Assembly (NCBI GenBank): GCA_905147135.1
Contig: LR990045.1
Span: 16,220,173-16,284,172 of the forward strand
Length of the DNA: 64,000 nucleotides
Source: Blastobasis lacticolella
Taxonomy: Eukaryota > Arthropoda > Insecta > Lepidoptera > Blastobasidae
Direction: 5' to 3'
Shown here: positions 33,046 through 44,743 of the stretch, one piece after another
Numbering within the stretch: the stretch's first letter is position 1
Layout: the number at the start of each line of letters is the position of its first letter
The notes under the pieces: generated by a model
The model's database searches: none
Seen by the model: the letters and a program-made list of their open reading frames with translations, nothing else
What the model was told of the DNA's origin: nothing
Program-made: the position numbers and the translations under genes

Positions 33046-33854
33046 ATTGAAATTTTGGTATTTTGGCTGTAAAAATCTGTGTGTGTGAAATGATTTGTAC
33101 GCCTATGCTCTGGTGTGCTTGTAGGAATTTCAATAACTTAGCATTGGAGACTGATATAGATCCATTTAACACAAGCGTTGTAGCGGCACAACGTTTGTTG
33201 ACGCAGATGGCTTGTGAGTTGACAAATAATTTCTATTATATGCACCTTAAATTGTTACATAAGTGGGCGGGTTTGTTTGATGGTGGAACTACTAGTATAA
33301 TTATTGAAATAGTTTAGTAGTAAAATAGTTTTAAATTTAGTTTATATATGTATAGTACCTAATGTAGTTGTAGTAGTATTTTACTAGTTGTAGTAATACA
33401 GTAGTATTGTATTAGTTTTGAGTGTCCAATTTATTAACTGTATAAGTGTAACAACAGAATTTTCTTATTTGGTTTCTAAAGTCGATCAGCGAAGACCTTA
33501 ATTGGCTTTTAGTTTCGTAAGAATATTAATATTATGTTGTTGGATAGCTGTTGGTCTTCTAAATAAAATAATCACTTATTGTATGTCTTTTCTACCGATG
33601 TTGTTATTATATCATTGTTCCGCTCTAACTGAAACTACACTAATGTCAAGAATCTTAAAAATTAAAAACGTTGATTCACACAGCAAAACACCTCAATAAT
33701 CTTCAGTTTTAATACTCCCTTTTATACGCGAGTTGCATAAACTAAAATTATCTACTTTATCGTTAGGACACATAATGTATTAGTACATAAGACAAAATAA
33801 AACAGAATTAATATAGGCTCTTTCCCTTAAGGAGAACCACTTAGAAGCGGCGGG
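33046..33854. other. No gene recognised; contains an inverted piece of block X
   Basis: 33640-33710 ('acgttgattcacacagcaaa') is the reverse complement of 26510-26560. The rest is AT-rich with 'gtagtagtatt' words. Confidence 0.5.
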
Positions 33855-34214
33855 TGTTACGTAGTGCATGATTTACACTGATTTTTAAAAACAATATTTA
33901 TTAATTTAGAGATACAGAGGTATGGTTACCGCAAGAGTTAGAATACGATTGTTCTACGCGCTATTGTCATTCGACTTAAATACTACAATTTACTAGTGAG
34001 CTTGAGAGAAATAAACATCATGACATAATACAGAGTGAAAATAGGATGTAAACATGACTATTAGGTAATGTAAACAAGGAAAGTTACAAAGTTTATGTAT
34101 GATGGAGATTTCTAGAAATACACATATTGTTTAAGTATTATATAGATATAACAATGATAAGTTTCAATTATAAAGAGTTATATAATAGTAGCAGTATAGT
34201 GGCATTATGTAACA
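33855..34214 (-). repeat. 3' LTR of the gypsy element
   Basis: 360 bp, TG...CA bounded, preceded by the CGGG target duplication (33851-33854). Closely similar to the 5' LTR at 41518-41877; the few visible differences imply a geologically recent insertion. Confidence 0.92.
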
Positions 34215-34267
34215 CCTCCCCCCTTAGAATAAAGATTGGGCATTCGTGCCTGATCTTGATGGTGAAG

Positions 34268-34643
34268 TCATTGGAACTGCAGGAGTGGATATTTCGTCTT
34301 CGTCTTCTGATATGCACGCACGGATAATTTGTCAATATGATGTCTTATTTCTTTTAATTTGTCTAATGGCATTTCATTGACTGTTATTGGCATTAATTTC
34401 TGCATCTTGAAGTCGGTATAACTATCTTCAAAGCAGTCAACTGTTCTGATGTCGGGCACAATCGTTGGGAAACTGATGTTATTTTCGTTGGAGTGAAAAG
34501 CGATGAGAGTGGTTTGAACGGTGTAAAGTTTACATCCTCGTGGAAGTGATATTAATCTTGCTCCTTGAAGTTTATGATGGGTTATTTCGTTATCACATTG
34601 AAGTACACATTGAATTTGTTTACTCAGGAGGTAGAGCCAGTGA
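34268..34643 (-). pseudogene. Short envelope remnant downstream of integrase
   Basis: Minus-strand frame pieces carry two spaced cysteine landmarks and a GCKLYTVQT segment, followed by a 63-codon frame (34268-34459) with CFEDSYTDF. Position after pol and before the 3' LTR fits an env of the errantivirus kind. The membrane anchor and most of the ectodomain are deleted. Confidence 0.45.
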
Positions 34644-35090
34644 TTATTGCTGAGGGACTGGAACGTATTGATTTGCGCTGGAAACGTTGATGTCGTTAAA
34701 ATTTTTGATAGTTGACGATGTTATTTGAATTTGTTTAGTCAAATTCAAGATCAAGTTCTTGTTTTTCAAATTTATAAATGCATTCTTCGTATTGTCTGGC
34801 ATCGGATTATGATACATTCGGATGTGGTCCCGGAGGGTGGCATGAAATCGTTCAAGCGCTCCATTTGTCTGGGGATGATATGCTGTATTAAAAGTTTGAT
34901 TTGACCCGAGAAATTTAACTAATTGTTTTATTACACTATTTAGAAATTCTGTCCCTTGATCAGAATGAAACCGAGTTGGGATACCATAATGTTGACAGAA
35001 ATGAATTAGTTGCTTGGCAACAGTAGTTGCTTCTTTGTCAGGAATTGGATAGGCTTGGACGTACCTTGTTAGTTCGTCTTGCAGTGTCAA
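34644..35090 (-). pseudogene. Integrase core of the gypsy element, truncated
   Basis: HSDQGTEFLNS (second catalytic Asp) and PQTNGALERFHATL (catalytic Glu) are intact. The frame then runs out of recognisable integrase sequence and joins env-like sequence, so the C-terminal module is deleted. The finger region upstream (35100-35450) is broken by stops. Confidence 0.8.
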
Positions 35091-35677
35091 TACGTATTTA
35101 TTGTTATTTATCGCTTATATCGGAGTAGGATACTAAATCCATAGAAATCCGTTGGAATGGTTCAGTAGACTGGGATGTTATAATCATAAGGTCCTGAAAG
35201 GTTTTACTTTGAATTTTGTTTCGTTGGCAGATATGAGTCAATGTAGTTTTTAATATCATGGGTCATTCCCTTCCAAAATAATTCGTCGCGTATTTTTCTG
35301 GTAGTCTCTACAATGTCGCGATGTCCTGATAAGGGCTCACCATGAAAAGTTTTCAGGATATTTGTGATTTCATCAGATTTTGGATATTTAACTTTGTTTT
35401 CACATATTGTTATTTCACAATCAAAGATTTCGGCTAAATATGCAGTAATTCGAAGTTGTTCGTTACCTTGGAGTTTGCAAGTGGGATCTTGTTTAAGTAA
35501 TGGGACATAGAGGGATTCAATGTTATGCTTTGGTAGGCAAGAGAAGAGAGATTTAAAGTAGCTTTCTGAGTCCCATGGATCAAAGTACGTAGGTCTTGTA
35601 CAGCAGAAATAAAGATTTTGTTTTTCATTAGAAATAAGAAGATCACAGTCGTATAGGGATTTTATTTTATAGAAATA

Positions 35678-35880
35678 CTAGTGGACCCGGCGCGACTTCG
35701 TTCGCGTACACCTACTTTACTCCTACCTACCCTCTTTCTACTTGCTTATAAACCTTCCTCTTGAATCACTCTATCTGCTGTTGAAACCCGCATCAAAATC
35801 CGTTGCGTAGTTTCAAAGATTTAAGCATACAAAGGGACATAGGGACAGAGAAAGCGACTTTGTTTTATACTATGTAGTGA
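35678..35880 (-). mobile_element. 203 bp non-autonomous Helitron nested in gypsy pol
   Basis: On the minus strand it begins TCACTACATAGTATAAAAC and ends GGGTCCACTAG, inserted exactly between A and T. A GC hairpin 'cgcgaacgaagtcgcg' lies about 10 nt before the CTAG end. TC start, CTRR end, hairpin and A/T target are the defining Helitron features. Confidence 0.88.
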
Positions 35881-36250
35881 TGGTTCAACTTGAGAGCAAG
35901 CATTTATAGCTTCATTGAAGATATTATCTTGATCTGTGTTTGCACAGGACGTGGGGATAAAGATATTTTTATGTCGCGAATCTAGGAGTCTATCTGGGAT
36001 CGTTTTAATTTTAGGTGAATCAATGGATATACATATATTGAGAAATGTAGTGTTCATAGTTAAGTTGTAATAGTTCGTTGTAAGAATCATCTACTAAGAG
36101 ATCAACATTAGGATTTGATGTGGTATTAGTTACATTGGGATCGAATATATTCGAATGCATTATGGGTGGACGAGAGCGTCTGCATTTGTATTCATTTTTC
36201 CGGCTTTATACACAATTTCGTAATCGTATTCTTCTAGCCTTAATCGCCAT
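35881..36250 (-). pseudogene. RNase H-integrase connection of the gypsy element, broken
   Basis: A minus-strand frame of about 70 codons (35881-36090; its apparent extension to 35821 is Helitron sequence) without catalytic motifs lies between the RNase H piece and the integrase. It is interrupted at its 3' side by the Helitron. Confidence 0.55.
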
Positions 36251-36254
36251 CTTA

Positions 36255-36542
36255 CTAGTCTACTACCAGGATCTTTGAATGAGAAAAGCCATGTAAGGGG
36301 TTTGTGATCTGTGACGATTTTGAATTTCCTTCCATAGAGATATGGTCGGAAATGCTTGACACAATGGCGAGCAATTCACGCTCTATAGTGGAATAATTTG
36401 ATTCAGCTTTATTTAATGTTCGTGAGGCATAGGCGATAGATAAATCTTTTCCAATTTCGCCTTGAGAGAGGATAGCTCCTACTGCATGAATGGACGCATC
36501 AGTGGTTAGTATAAATTCTTTATTGAAATCAGGGTATTGCAA
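36255..36542 (-). pseudogene. RNase H domain of the gypsy element
   Basis: [18 protein letters not shown] (first catalytic Asp) and [12 protein letters not shown] (catalytic Glu) are present. A frameshift after ELLAIV ruins the rest. It was separated from its RT by the LINE insertion. Confidence 0.82.
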
Positions 36543-36583
36543 TAACGGAACATCGGTGAGTATATTTTTACAGGTATCAAACG

Positions 36584-38268
36584 TTTTTTTTTTTTTTTTT
36601 CTTTATTAAGGAAAACAAACAGCTTACAATATTACATACAATATAAGAGAATATTTCACACGTTAGCCAGTGAAGTTTCCACAGGATAATTTTACGAAAG
36701 TGAATAAACTATTTTAAACTAATTATAATAACACAACCCCCACATAACATGGGATAGTGCAAGGAGGAAGAAGAGAGAAACTAATGAAATTAACATTATA
36801 AATGTTCAAACCAATGAGTATCCATTCTGCTCGATAACGCTTTCTATTTTAGTCTCTATTATCAAACTTAAGTATCCGTTAACCATTTAGCCTTTACGGA
36901 AGATTTATATTCACCATATTTCACATGAAACAAATCAATGTCTGTGTATTTATTATTGTGCGTATGACAAGCTCTAACCAAAAATCTGTTTTTGGAATAG
37001 TTCGTTTTACAATAGGGAACCGAAAATACATCACTGCAGCGGCTCTGTGACCTAGGACACCTGAACAGAATACCACCAAGAAGGTACGGGGAGTCTATCA
37101 TATTATTAATTATTTTGTATATAAATGTTTGGTCTCTATGTTCGCGACGCAGTTCCAAAGACAAGAGACTGGGCTCAGGACCTTTAAATCTATACTGTAC
37201 TCTTCGGAGGAACTTTTTCTGTATTTTCTCCAATTCGTATTTATGCTTTGAATATAGTGGATTCCAAACAGTGGATGCATATTCCAGGTGACTTCTCACT
37301 AACGAATTATATAATAGTATGTATGTATTCATGTTTTTGAAATCACTACACTGCGGAAACATGAACCCAAGCATCCTATATGCTTTTGCAGATATTTTAT
37401 TAATATGCGATGTGTTATTAAGCTCACCATCCAGCTGAACCCCAAGATCTCGCACCTCAGTTACCCTCTTTATATTTTTACCTAAAATTTTATAATTGAA
37501 ATTGATTGGCTGTTTTTTACGAGAAAATGTTATGATTTAGCATTTGTCTACATTTAAAATTAATTTATTATTGCGACAGTAATTACCAAATTCCAACAAA
37601 TCATCTTGAAGCAGCATGCAGTCGCTGGTTGACTTCACTAAGGCAAAAATTTTTGTATCATCAGCGTACAATAAGCTCTTGGAATTTCTAAAACACTTTA
37701 CAACGTCATTAATGAAAACATTAAAGAGCAACGGGCCAATATGGGAGCCTTGGGGGACACCAGATGTTATAGGAACAAAACTAGACATAAAACCCTTCAC
37801 TGCCACCGCTTGAGTTCTATCGCGTAAATAGGATTCCAGCCATCTCAGTAAGTCGCCGTGTATACCGATGTTCTCAAGTTTTTTTATGAATATGTTGTGA
37901 GAGATTTTATCAAATGCTTTAGAAAAATCGGTATACACGGCATCCACCTGGTAACCATCCTCCATGCCTTTCAAAACCACATCCAAAAATTCACATAGGT
38001 TAGATTCAGTGGAACGGCCGCTGATAAAGCCATGTTGATCCTGAATTAGCAGAGGTCTAACTGCAGGGAATAAAGAATCGTAAATAATTTTTTCGAACAG
38101 TTTTGACATTACCGATAATTTCGATATACCACGATAGTCACTTATATTATGTTTGTTACCACTTTTAAATATAGGCACTATCATTGACTTTTTCCACACC
38201 GATGGAACACTGCCTTTTGTTAAGGAAAATTTAAATAATAATGAAAGAGGGATAGCAAGCTGTTTATT
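36584..38268 (-). mobile_element. 5'-truncated Jockey-like LINE nested in gypsy pol
   Basis: It ends in a 17-nt T run on the + strand (36584-36600), i.e. a poly(A) tail on the minus strand. Coding: RT palm with VYTDFSKAFDKISH, SGVPQGSHIGPLLFN and the catalytic YADDTKIF, then a C-terminal region at 36868-37455 (RDLGVQLDGELN, SHLEYASTVWNP). Only a single TAA near 37540 separates the two frames, so the copy is young. The 5' junction near 38265-38272 falls after GAAAATCAACAA of gypsy pol. No clear target duplication is visible, possibly hidden by A-rich sequence. Confidence 0.9.
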
Positions 38269-39030
38269 TTGTTGATTTTCACTACAAATGAATGGAACAT
38301 CTTTCTTTAGAAGTCCTGTGAGTGGTTTCGTGATTTTGCTAAAGTTAGGTATTAATCTACGGTAATAACCGGCGAGGCCTAGGAACAATTTTATATCTTT
38401 ACAAGATTTAGGCATAGGGAATTCCTTTACAGCTTTTATTTTGTCTGGATTAGGTTTAACACCTTCGCTTGAGATAATATGACCGAGATATGCGACTTCT
38501 TTCCTCAGAAATTCGCATTTATCTGGTTGGACTTTGAGACCATGTTTGCGTAAACGCGTGAATACTTCATAGAGCTTTTGTTCATGTTCTTGAAGACTGG
38601 ATGCGAAGATTACGATGTCATCAAGATGGACAAAACATCTTCCTCCTTGTAAACCGCAAAGGACACCATCCATCACTCGTTGATAAGTAGCGGGTGCATT
38701 TTTTAAGCCGAATGGCATTCTGAGGAATTGATAATGACCGTAAGGGGTATTAAAAGCTGTCTTAGGGATATCTGCTGGATCTAGTTCAATTTGGTGAAAG
38801 CCAGATGCTGAATCTAGAGTAGTGAAGTAGATGGAATGTCCTAACTTATCTAAAATATCATTTATGTTAGGCAATGGATAGCTGTCACCGATTGTGATAT
38901 AATTAAGTTTGCGGTAGTCTATTACTACTCGCCATTTTTGTTTACCAGATGCGTCTAGCTTCTTTGGTACCACCCAAATAGGGCTGCTCCATGGCGATGT
39001 ACTAGGTTGAATTATATTATAGTCGAGCAT
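37537..39030 (-). pseudogene. 497-codon chimeric frame: gypsy RT fused to LINE RT
   Basis: Residues 1-254 are Ty3/gypsy RT: WRVVIDYRKLN, TTLDSASGFHQI, FGLKNAPATYQR, catalytic FVHLDDIVIFAS, and the thumb FLGLAGYYRRLIPNFS. From about residue 255 the same frame continues into Jockey-type RT (IPLSLLFKFSLTKGSVPSVW through YADDTKIF) and stops at TAA. The join is the 5' junction of the nested LINE. It is a by-product of insertion and lacks an obvious promoter, but the frame is open across both palms. Confidence 0.9.
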
Positions 39031-39815
39031 TTTTGAACTTGTGTTTGGACTTCTTGTCGATGTACAAAAGGGAATCTATATTTTTTGGTGTTGATTGGAG
39101 TTTGTGAGGTAGTTGGAATTGTATGTTTGGTATGATTAGAGAAAGTCAAAGGTTTGTCTTCTGTATATAATATATCAGCAAATTCTGAGACAATATTGTC
39201 GAGTGAGTCACATTCCTCTTTATTGAGATGATCGCGCCTAATTAGTTTATCTACTTTTTCTTTCTTATCTTGTGAAGGCTCACTAGGAAATGTGTTTACC
39301 GAGTTAATTGGGCATATTGGAGATCATTCTGTGGTTTCTATAAATACTGTTGTTTTAATTATGGGGATAGAGATAGTGACATCATTATCGCTCGATTTAT
39401 GCATGTGATTAGGAACTTATTGTCATGTACATTTACAAGAGCATTGGGAATGGTGAGATTTTCGCTTATTAACTGTTTTTGTACAATAGCTGCACCGTTC
39501 TGCATGTCATGAGTGAAGCATGTGATTACTGTTTCAGAGCGACGATCTATTAGTTGTTTGTCGTTGACGTATTTCTTTTCTTCGCCTAGGAAGAATAGTT
39601 TATATGATCGATCACGGACTCGCATAGTCTTTGATTGACAATAGACACTGGCATGGAATTTCAGCATGCAATCGTTACCTAAGATACCATCTGCAGATAT
39701 GTTAAGGTTTGCAATGTGAAATTTATGATTTGGGAGTTGGTCGAGGGAAGCAAGAATAGTACCTTGGGTTTCGACGGTAGATGTACCGTTCGTAACGCCA
39801 ACTATAGAAACTGTA
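39031..39815 (-). pseudogene. Protease-RT linker of gypsy pol, interrupted
   Basis: Contains a 102-codon frame (39359-39667) and shorter pieces broken by stops. It lies between the protease and RT as expected for the spacer that precedes RT in this group. No motif recognised. Confidence 0.45.
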
Positions 39816-40142
39816 TTAGATTTGTCTAAGGAGGATTTTGTCAGGTTTTAACACGGAAATGGCAGCACCTGTGTCAATTAAAAGAGTTATTGGTTGACCG
39901 TCTATATGAAATTTGCAATACAAAAGATTTTCTGGAGGTGCATCGAGTGATGAGATTTTGTAGGTTTCGATTTCGGAGTTAGGAGTTGATTTAGTAGTTT
40001 TTCGAGTTAGATTTCGAGATTCTGTTTTTGAATGATTTAGATTTGGATTTAGGGTTAGATTTAGATTTGGACTTAGATTCGGATTTTGATTCAGATTTTG
40101 GACTATGATTAGAATGAGTGATTTCATATTGAGTGTAATCAT
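39816..40142 (-). pseudogene. Aspartic protease region of the gypsy element
   Basis: ITLLIDTGAAISVL is the DTG-type active-site loop of a retropepsin. An overlapping frame upstream (39991-40332) is Ser/Lys/Asn-rich, with 'SKSESKSESKS'-type low complexity. A frame change separates the two. Confidence 0.78.
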
Positions 40143-40479
40143 CGCGAAACTGTCTCTGATAGACTGGCTTAGTTTGTGAAGTTACGAGAGTTTGACTTGG
40201 AAATTCAGTTTGAGTGCAAGCGTCCTTTACGTTATCATTGCCCTCAAAGTCTGATTGTCCTAGATGGACTAGTTTCGAAGGCTCCAACGAACTCGAACTT
40301 GACTTTTGACTGATGCTATTCCCAGATCTCACATTGTTGGGACAGTTGAGGAGAATGTTGAAGCGATTGCCGAGGAGCTGTCCTCCTCCTCGGCCCTCTC
40401 CAAGTTTAAATAATTGATTCTTCTTTCATTTGTTTTCGCTTGTAAAGACTGGTTGTCGTTCAATGCCTGAGTTTTTGAT

Positions 40480-40740
40480 CTACTGTTGTTTAAAAGCCCT
40501 CTTTCTGCAATCTTGAATAAGATGCCCCGGTCTCTTGCAATAGTTGCAAGTTACCGGTGAAGGTGCGAAATTGCGGTTCGGAATGTTCGGGCGTGTGTTT
40601 GGAATGATCGGGCGTGTGTTTGGATTAGTACTAATTCTAAATAAATGTTGTCTTGCTTTGTTCATGTTTCTTATCTTATCTTCTTGCACTGCAAAATTAC
40701 CGGCATCTGACAGATTTTGGAAAGTTTTTGTTCGCAACAT
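40480..40740 (-). pseudogene. Gag nucleocapsid region with CCHC knuckle
   Basis: CNYCKRPGHLIQDC near the C-terminal end is a perfect C-x2-C-x4-H-x4-C zinc knuckle. It follows a Pro/Asn/Arg repeat segment (NTRPIIPNTRPNIPN). The preceding gag sequence to about 41300 is recognisable as coding-like but broken by stops. Confidence 0.8.
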
Positions 40741-41517
40741 TACCCCTATATCTGACGAAAGTCCGTTTATAAAGACATTGAGAGCTGTCTCTTTTGTTGT
40801 GATTTATCGACCTTCTAAAGAGTTGTCTTTAATTTCGGTTGTTAGTTTTTCAAGAATTTTATTTTGACATAGGTCGACGCGAATGAAATATTCAGTTACC
40901 GTCTCATTTGGTTTTTGGAACATGCTCTGAAGTTCTAGGTTTAGATGCCCTAATGTTTTCGTTTGAGAGAATTTTGAGATTAGGAATCCTTTTACTTCTT
41001 GCCATGACGCGTGAGTTTTGATATGGACGTCAGAAGAGAGTGGTCCTGTTATCCCGTTTAACGCGTAAGTTAAAAGAATTACCCTTTAACTATCGGATGC
41101 CAGATCAAACGATCACATGATCTAATGAATCTATAAACTTGATCGGATTTGGATGTGTCAAATTCAGGTATTAGTTTTAGGAGTGTTGAGGTAAGCATTT
41201 CATAATGATTTTGAACTTGCATCTCGGTTGTATTAACTTTAGTATCAGGCATTGTTTTAAGTGTGATTTGTGTTAGGATAAACGATTATGAATGGATTTA
41301 GAACACGAAGAAGAGTTAAGGAGTTTGGAATGGAGATATGAGCAATCAGTTTGGCCACTCACCACAGTAACACAAAGATCTTGATCATCTCTTGACTCGA
41401 AGTTCCGGCGAAGACTTGTTTAAACCCTTCAGGTACCGCACTTGGGTTTTGGCGATGTTGCCCGTCCCACGTACGTTTCGTCCTCGTCTGAAATGTATCC
41501 TACCGACTGTGCCAATT

Positions 41518-41877
41518 TGTTACGTAGTGAATGATTTACACTGATTTAAAAAAATAATATTTATTCATTTAGAGATACATAGGTATAGTTACCGCAAGAG
41601 TTAGAATACGATTGTTCTACGCCCTATTGTCATTCGACTTAAATACTACAATTTACTAATGAGCGTGAGAGAAATAAACATCATGAGATAATACAGAGTG
41701 AAAATAGGATGGAAACATGACTATTAGGTAATGTAAACAAGGAAAGTTACAAAGTTTATGTATGATGGAGATTTCTAGAAATACACATATTGTTTAAGTA
41801 TTATATAGATATAACAATGATAAGTTTCAATTATAAAGAGTTATATATTAGTAGCAGTATAGTGGCACTATGTAACA
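41518..41877 (-). repeat. 5' LTR of the gypsy element
   Basis: 360 bp partner of 33855-34214. The primer-site-like sequence starts three bases inside its inner border. It is followed outside by the CGGG target duplication (41878-41881). Confidence 0.92.
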
Positions 41878-41945
41878 CGGGGCAGGGGTGGGGTAGGGTA
41901 GGGGTAGGGTAGCGGTAGGGTAGGGGTAGGGGTATGTTTCAGTGT
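41878..41945 (+). repeat. GGGGTAGGGTA-type G-rich tract
   Basis: Repeated 'ggggtagggtaggggtaggg' words starting at the gypsy insertion border, with matching C-rich sequence just beyond (41947-42010). Many G runs of 3-5 could form a G-quadruplex. It is not the insect TTAGG telomere repeat. Confidence 0.75.
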
Positions 41946-42600
41946 ACCCCCTCCCCTCGTCCCCCCACCCCCTGAACCACGTTTCTAAAAACTCGCCCCC
42001 GCCCCCCTTCCCATTCAATCATTGCATTTGTTTGCGCATTATCCGATCGTACAGATGATGACAATGACCTTGTGGGCTGTCTGTTCGTTCGTCACTGACG
42101 CAACAGCTCAATATTAACACATACCCTATTATAGCTAGTGTCAAATAAGAAGAGACTTGGCGGGTCACGTGGTTCGACTTTCGCTGCATACGATTACCTG
42201 CGCGTAATCCCCTCCACTGCCATTTGACAAGTCTCTTCTTTCGTGACGCGGGTTATAACTACCTACAAATTATTTATTTACGATGTTACGTACCTAATAT
42301 TTACTTTATTAGCATCCTGGACGCGATGCGATTAAAAGTAAAACAACAGTATGCGATTAAAAGTAACAAAGTATCAACAACCGTTGATAGAACGTAGGTA
42401 ATTAGAGGCGGGATACGTCTCATTGATATCAATCATTCTATAATATCCTGTACCAACTATGTATGTTTAAAGTACTTATAGATAGATACAAAGTCCAAGC
42501 AGAGCTGTGACACAAAAGGAGATCCGACGATAATAAAAAATGGGAAGATGCCTCATTTGTATTATATTCATAAAAATCGTGCTTTATATGAAAGAATATT

Positions 42601-42995
42601 ACTCAATTGAGAAAAAAATATATGGGTTGCCTACTCTTACCCTAGTCCTTCCATGGGGTTGCCATGGAGACAATCTACCCTCATCTGTTATTTAATCAAG
42701 TTAAATGTTATGCAAGGTACTTATTTTTCCTATCCAACAATATATGGTTGCCTGTGCAAAACTTGGTTAGAACGGAAATGTCGGTGAACATTAATAAAAT
42801 AATGACAATAAATTTTTGGAATGTTCACCGGATTAAGTTTTGCCTAGGTAACCATATATTGTTGGATAGGGGAAAGAAAAACGTTTCGTCTGACATTATA
42901 GCGCGATAAAATATCACATGAGGGTAGATTGTCTCCATGGCAACCCCAAAGAAAGACCAGTATGAGAGTAGGCAACCCATATTTTTTTTTAATTG
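42601..42995. mobile_element. ~395 bp foldback element
   Basis: The left arm 'tgggttgcctactctta', 'ggttgccatggagacaatct', 'accctcat', 'tatccaacaatatatggttg' is mirrored by the right arm 'aaccatatattgttggata', 'atgagggtagattgtctcca', 'tggcaacccc', 'agagtaggcaaccca'. Short ORFs inside are only shadows. Confidence 0.85.
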
Positions 42996-43214
42996 AGTAA
43001 TATTCTTTCGGACAGTACACAATTTCTTTGAATAACAGATAAGGGAAGATATTATTCAAAGAAATCATAGTCGGATCTATCGATCATCGGAATTGCGGTA
43101 TTTGAGTCTGTTTAACGGAATAAGTCCCATGAAGAGAGGCCTTTAGCTTAGCCATGAACTTAACTATACTGTTTGTGGTTACAACCATATATTTATAGAC
43201 CTAGATGCGGTTGA

Positions 43215-43375
43215 GCGAACCTTTTCGACTGGCGATCATGTACCGGAAGACGCAGCGTGAGTAGGCCTCCCACTCCCACTTTGTGGGGACCTCTGGGGAT
43301 GCCTATGCCCAGCAGTGGGCTGTGGGCAGTGGGCAGTGGGCATCTTACGGCTGATATGATGATGATGATTTAATA
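43215..43375 (+). mobile_element. RTE-type LINE 3' end
   Basis: 'gtaccggaagacgcagcgtg', 'ccactcccactttgtgggga', 'tatgcccagcagtgggctgt' and a (TGATGA)n tail match the usual 3' terminus of lepidopteran RTE elements. 'gggcagtgggcagt' is a small internal expansion. Confidence 0.65.
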
Positions 43376-44743
43376 TGTACATATGAACATCTAAGTTTAG
43401 TTTCGAGACGAGAATATGGGAGCGCCTTACAGCGCCCCTCCTTCCTCTCCACGGCGCACACTTTGGAAACCCCTGTGCTTATATTAATTTTTTTAGCAAA
43501 CATTTTCAAGCCTCCTCTTTGGGATTTATCATCGGTAAATTAACCTCGTGTGCGAAATTCCAAGAGTCCGTAGCAAAATAACCAACCGCGCCATGCGTAG
43601 TCCGCGGGCGCACTGAGAAACGTCCCTTGTGCTCCCTACCCCGCGCCCCAGCGCTCAGCCCCGAAACTTCACATGATGTCACCAATTCTGCCCCCCTCAT
43701 ACCGCAGGCGATACACCAGTTAAGTTTTCGACCTATAACTATGGCGCTATTTCTAAATATTAGTCCGTTCCGAGTAATGATGTATTAAACATATCACAGT
43801 AATAAGTATTTTTTTCTGTTCTACCCACATTTAATAGTCAGAACTGAATCCCCGGTGTTATACCGCCAGTGCAAAGTCACATCGTGCGCATGCATGTAAG
43901 ACGGCTAAATCAAAAACAAGCAGATGGAGTGTATTGAATTTAATTGAACATACCAAATAATCATGGCCAGTTAATAATTTTGCGATAAACATTGAAATAT
44001 TTATTGGAAATGCTAAAAACATAAGTTTTACAAGTAATACATGATGTTTATTATACTTTACGGAAAAAAGATACTACATCCTTGTTTTTGGTTGCTGTTT
44101 ATCGGAATCAGTGCATGTGTTTCCTACGCAACTCGGCATTCTTAGGCCCGAGCTCCACTCATGCAGTGCAGTGCACTGCGCGGCGTACCGCGCGGTGCCA
44201 CGTCACGGTCACAACAAAGAAAACGGTGGTGTTATTCTGGTTTTCCAAGTTAGGCAACGTTCGCACGAGAGATTTACGAAAGATTGTGAGTTAGGCAACG
44301 TTTGCACGAGAGCTCTTTCGAAGCTTTTACGCGCTGTTAAAAGAGATTAAGGATATGCCTTTAAAAAAAAAAGGATTATGGGTTTACACACTTTAATTTG
44401 AAATAAGAAAAAATACATTTAAACAACACAGATATCTTTTGGCAACCACTCTGTATGGTGGATCTGAACAGACTGACTGCTCTCTGACATACTCTGTAAT
44501 ACTTCGTATGATAACTGCTGAGTAAGCTAAGCAGTGGCCAGGGTGGCACTAAGACTAGCATGAGCCGGCTATAACCCCCTTTAAGAGGAGACTTTGGGGG
44601 AGGATTTTCCAAAGTCTCTATTAGATTCTAGTTCGAAGAGCAGCAGATAGTGTGGCTGTTTCTATATCTGAATCTCGTCTATCTATTGGGTTATTATGAA
44701 CTGGTTGAGGTCGAGATAATGAGTGAAATTTAAATAAGGAAAA

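Larger units (their letters stand above)
33855..41877 (-). mobile_element. Ty3/gypsy LTR retrotransposon, 8.0 kb, with two nested insertions
   Basis: LTRs at 33855-34214 and 41518-41877 (360 bp each, TGTTAC...GTAACA) are flanked by CGGG on both sides. On the minus strand the order is: 5' LTR; a primer-site-like TGGCACAGTCGGTAGGATAC starting three bases inside it (similar to the tRNA-Ser site I recall for 17.6/297-type elements); gag with CCHC knuckle; protease; RT; RNase H; integrase; env remnant; 3' LTR. Coding regions contain stops and frameshifts. A LINE (36584-38268) and a Helitron (35678-35880) lie inside. Confidence 0.92.

Noticed and set aside
41878..41945. Telomeric or interstitial telomere repeat
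   Set aside because: The unit is GGGGTA/GGGTA, not the insect TTAGG repeat, and it is irregular.
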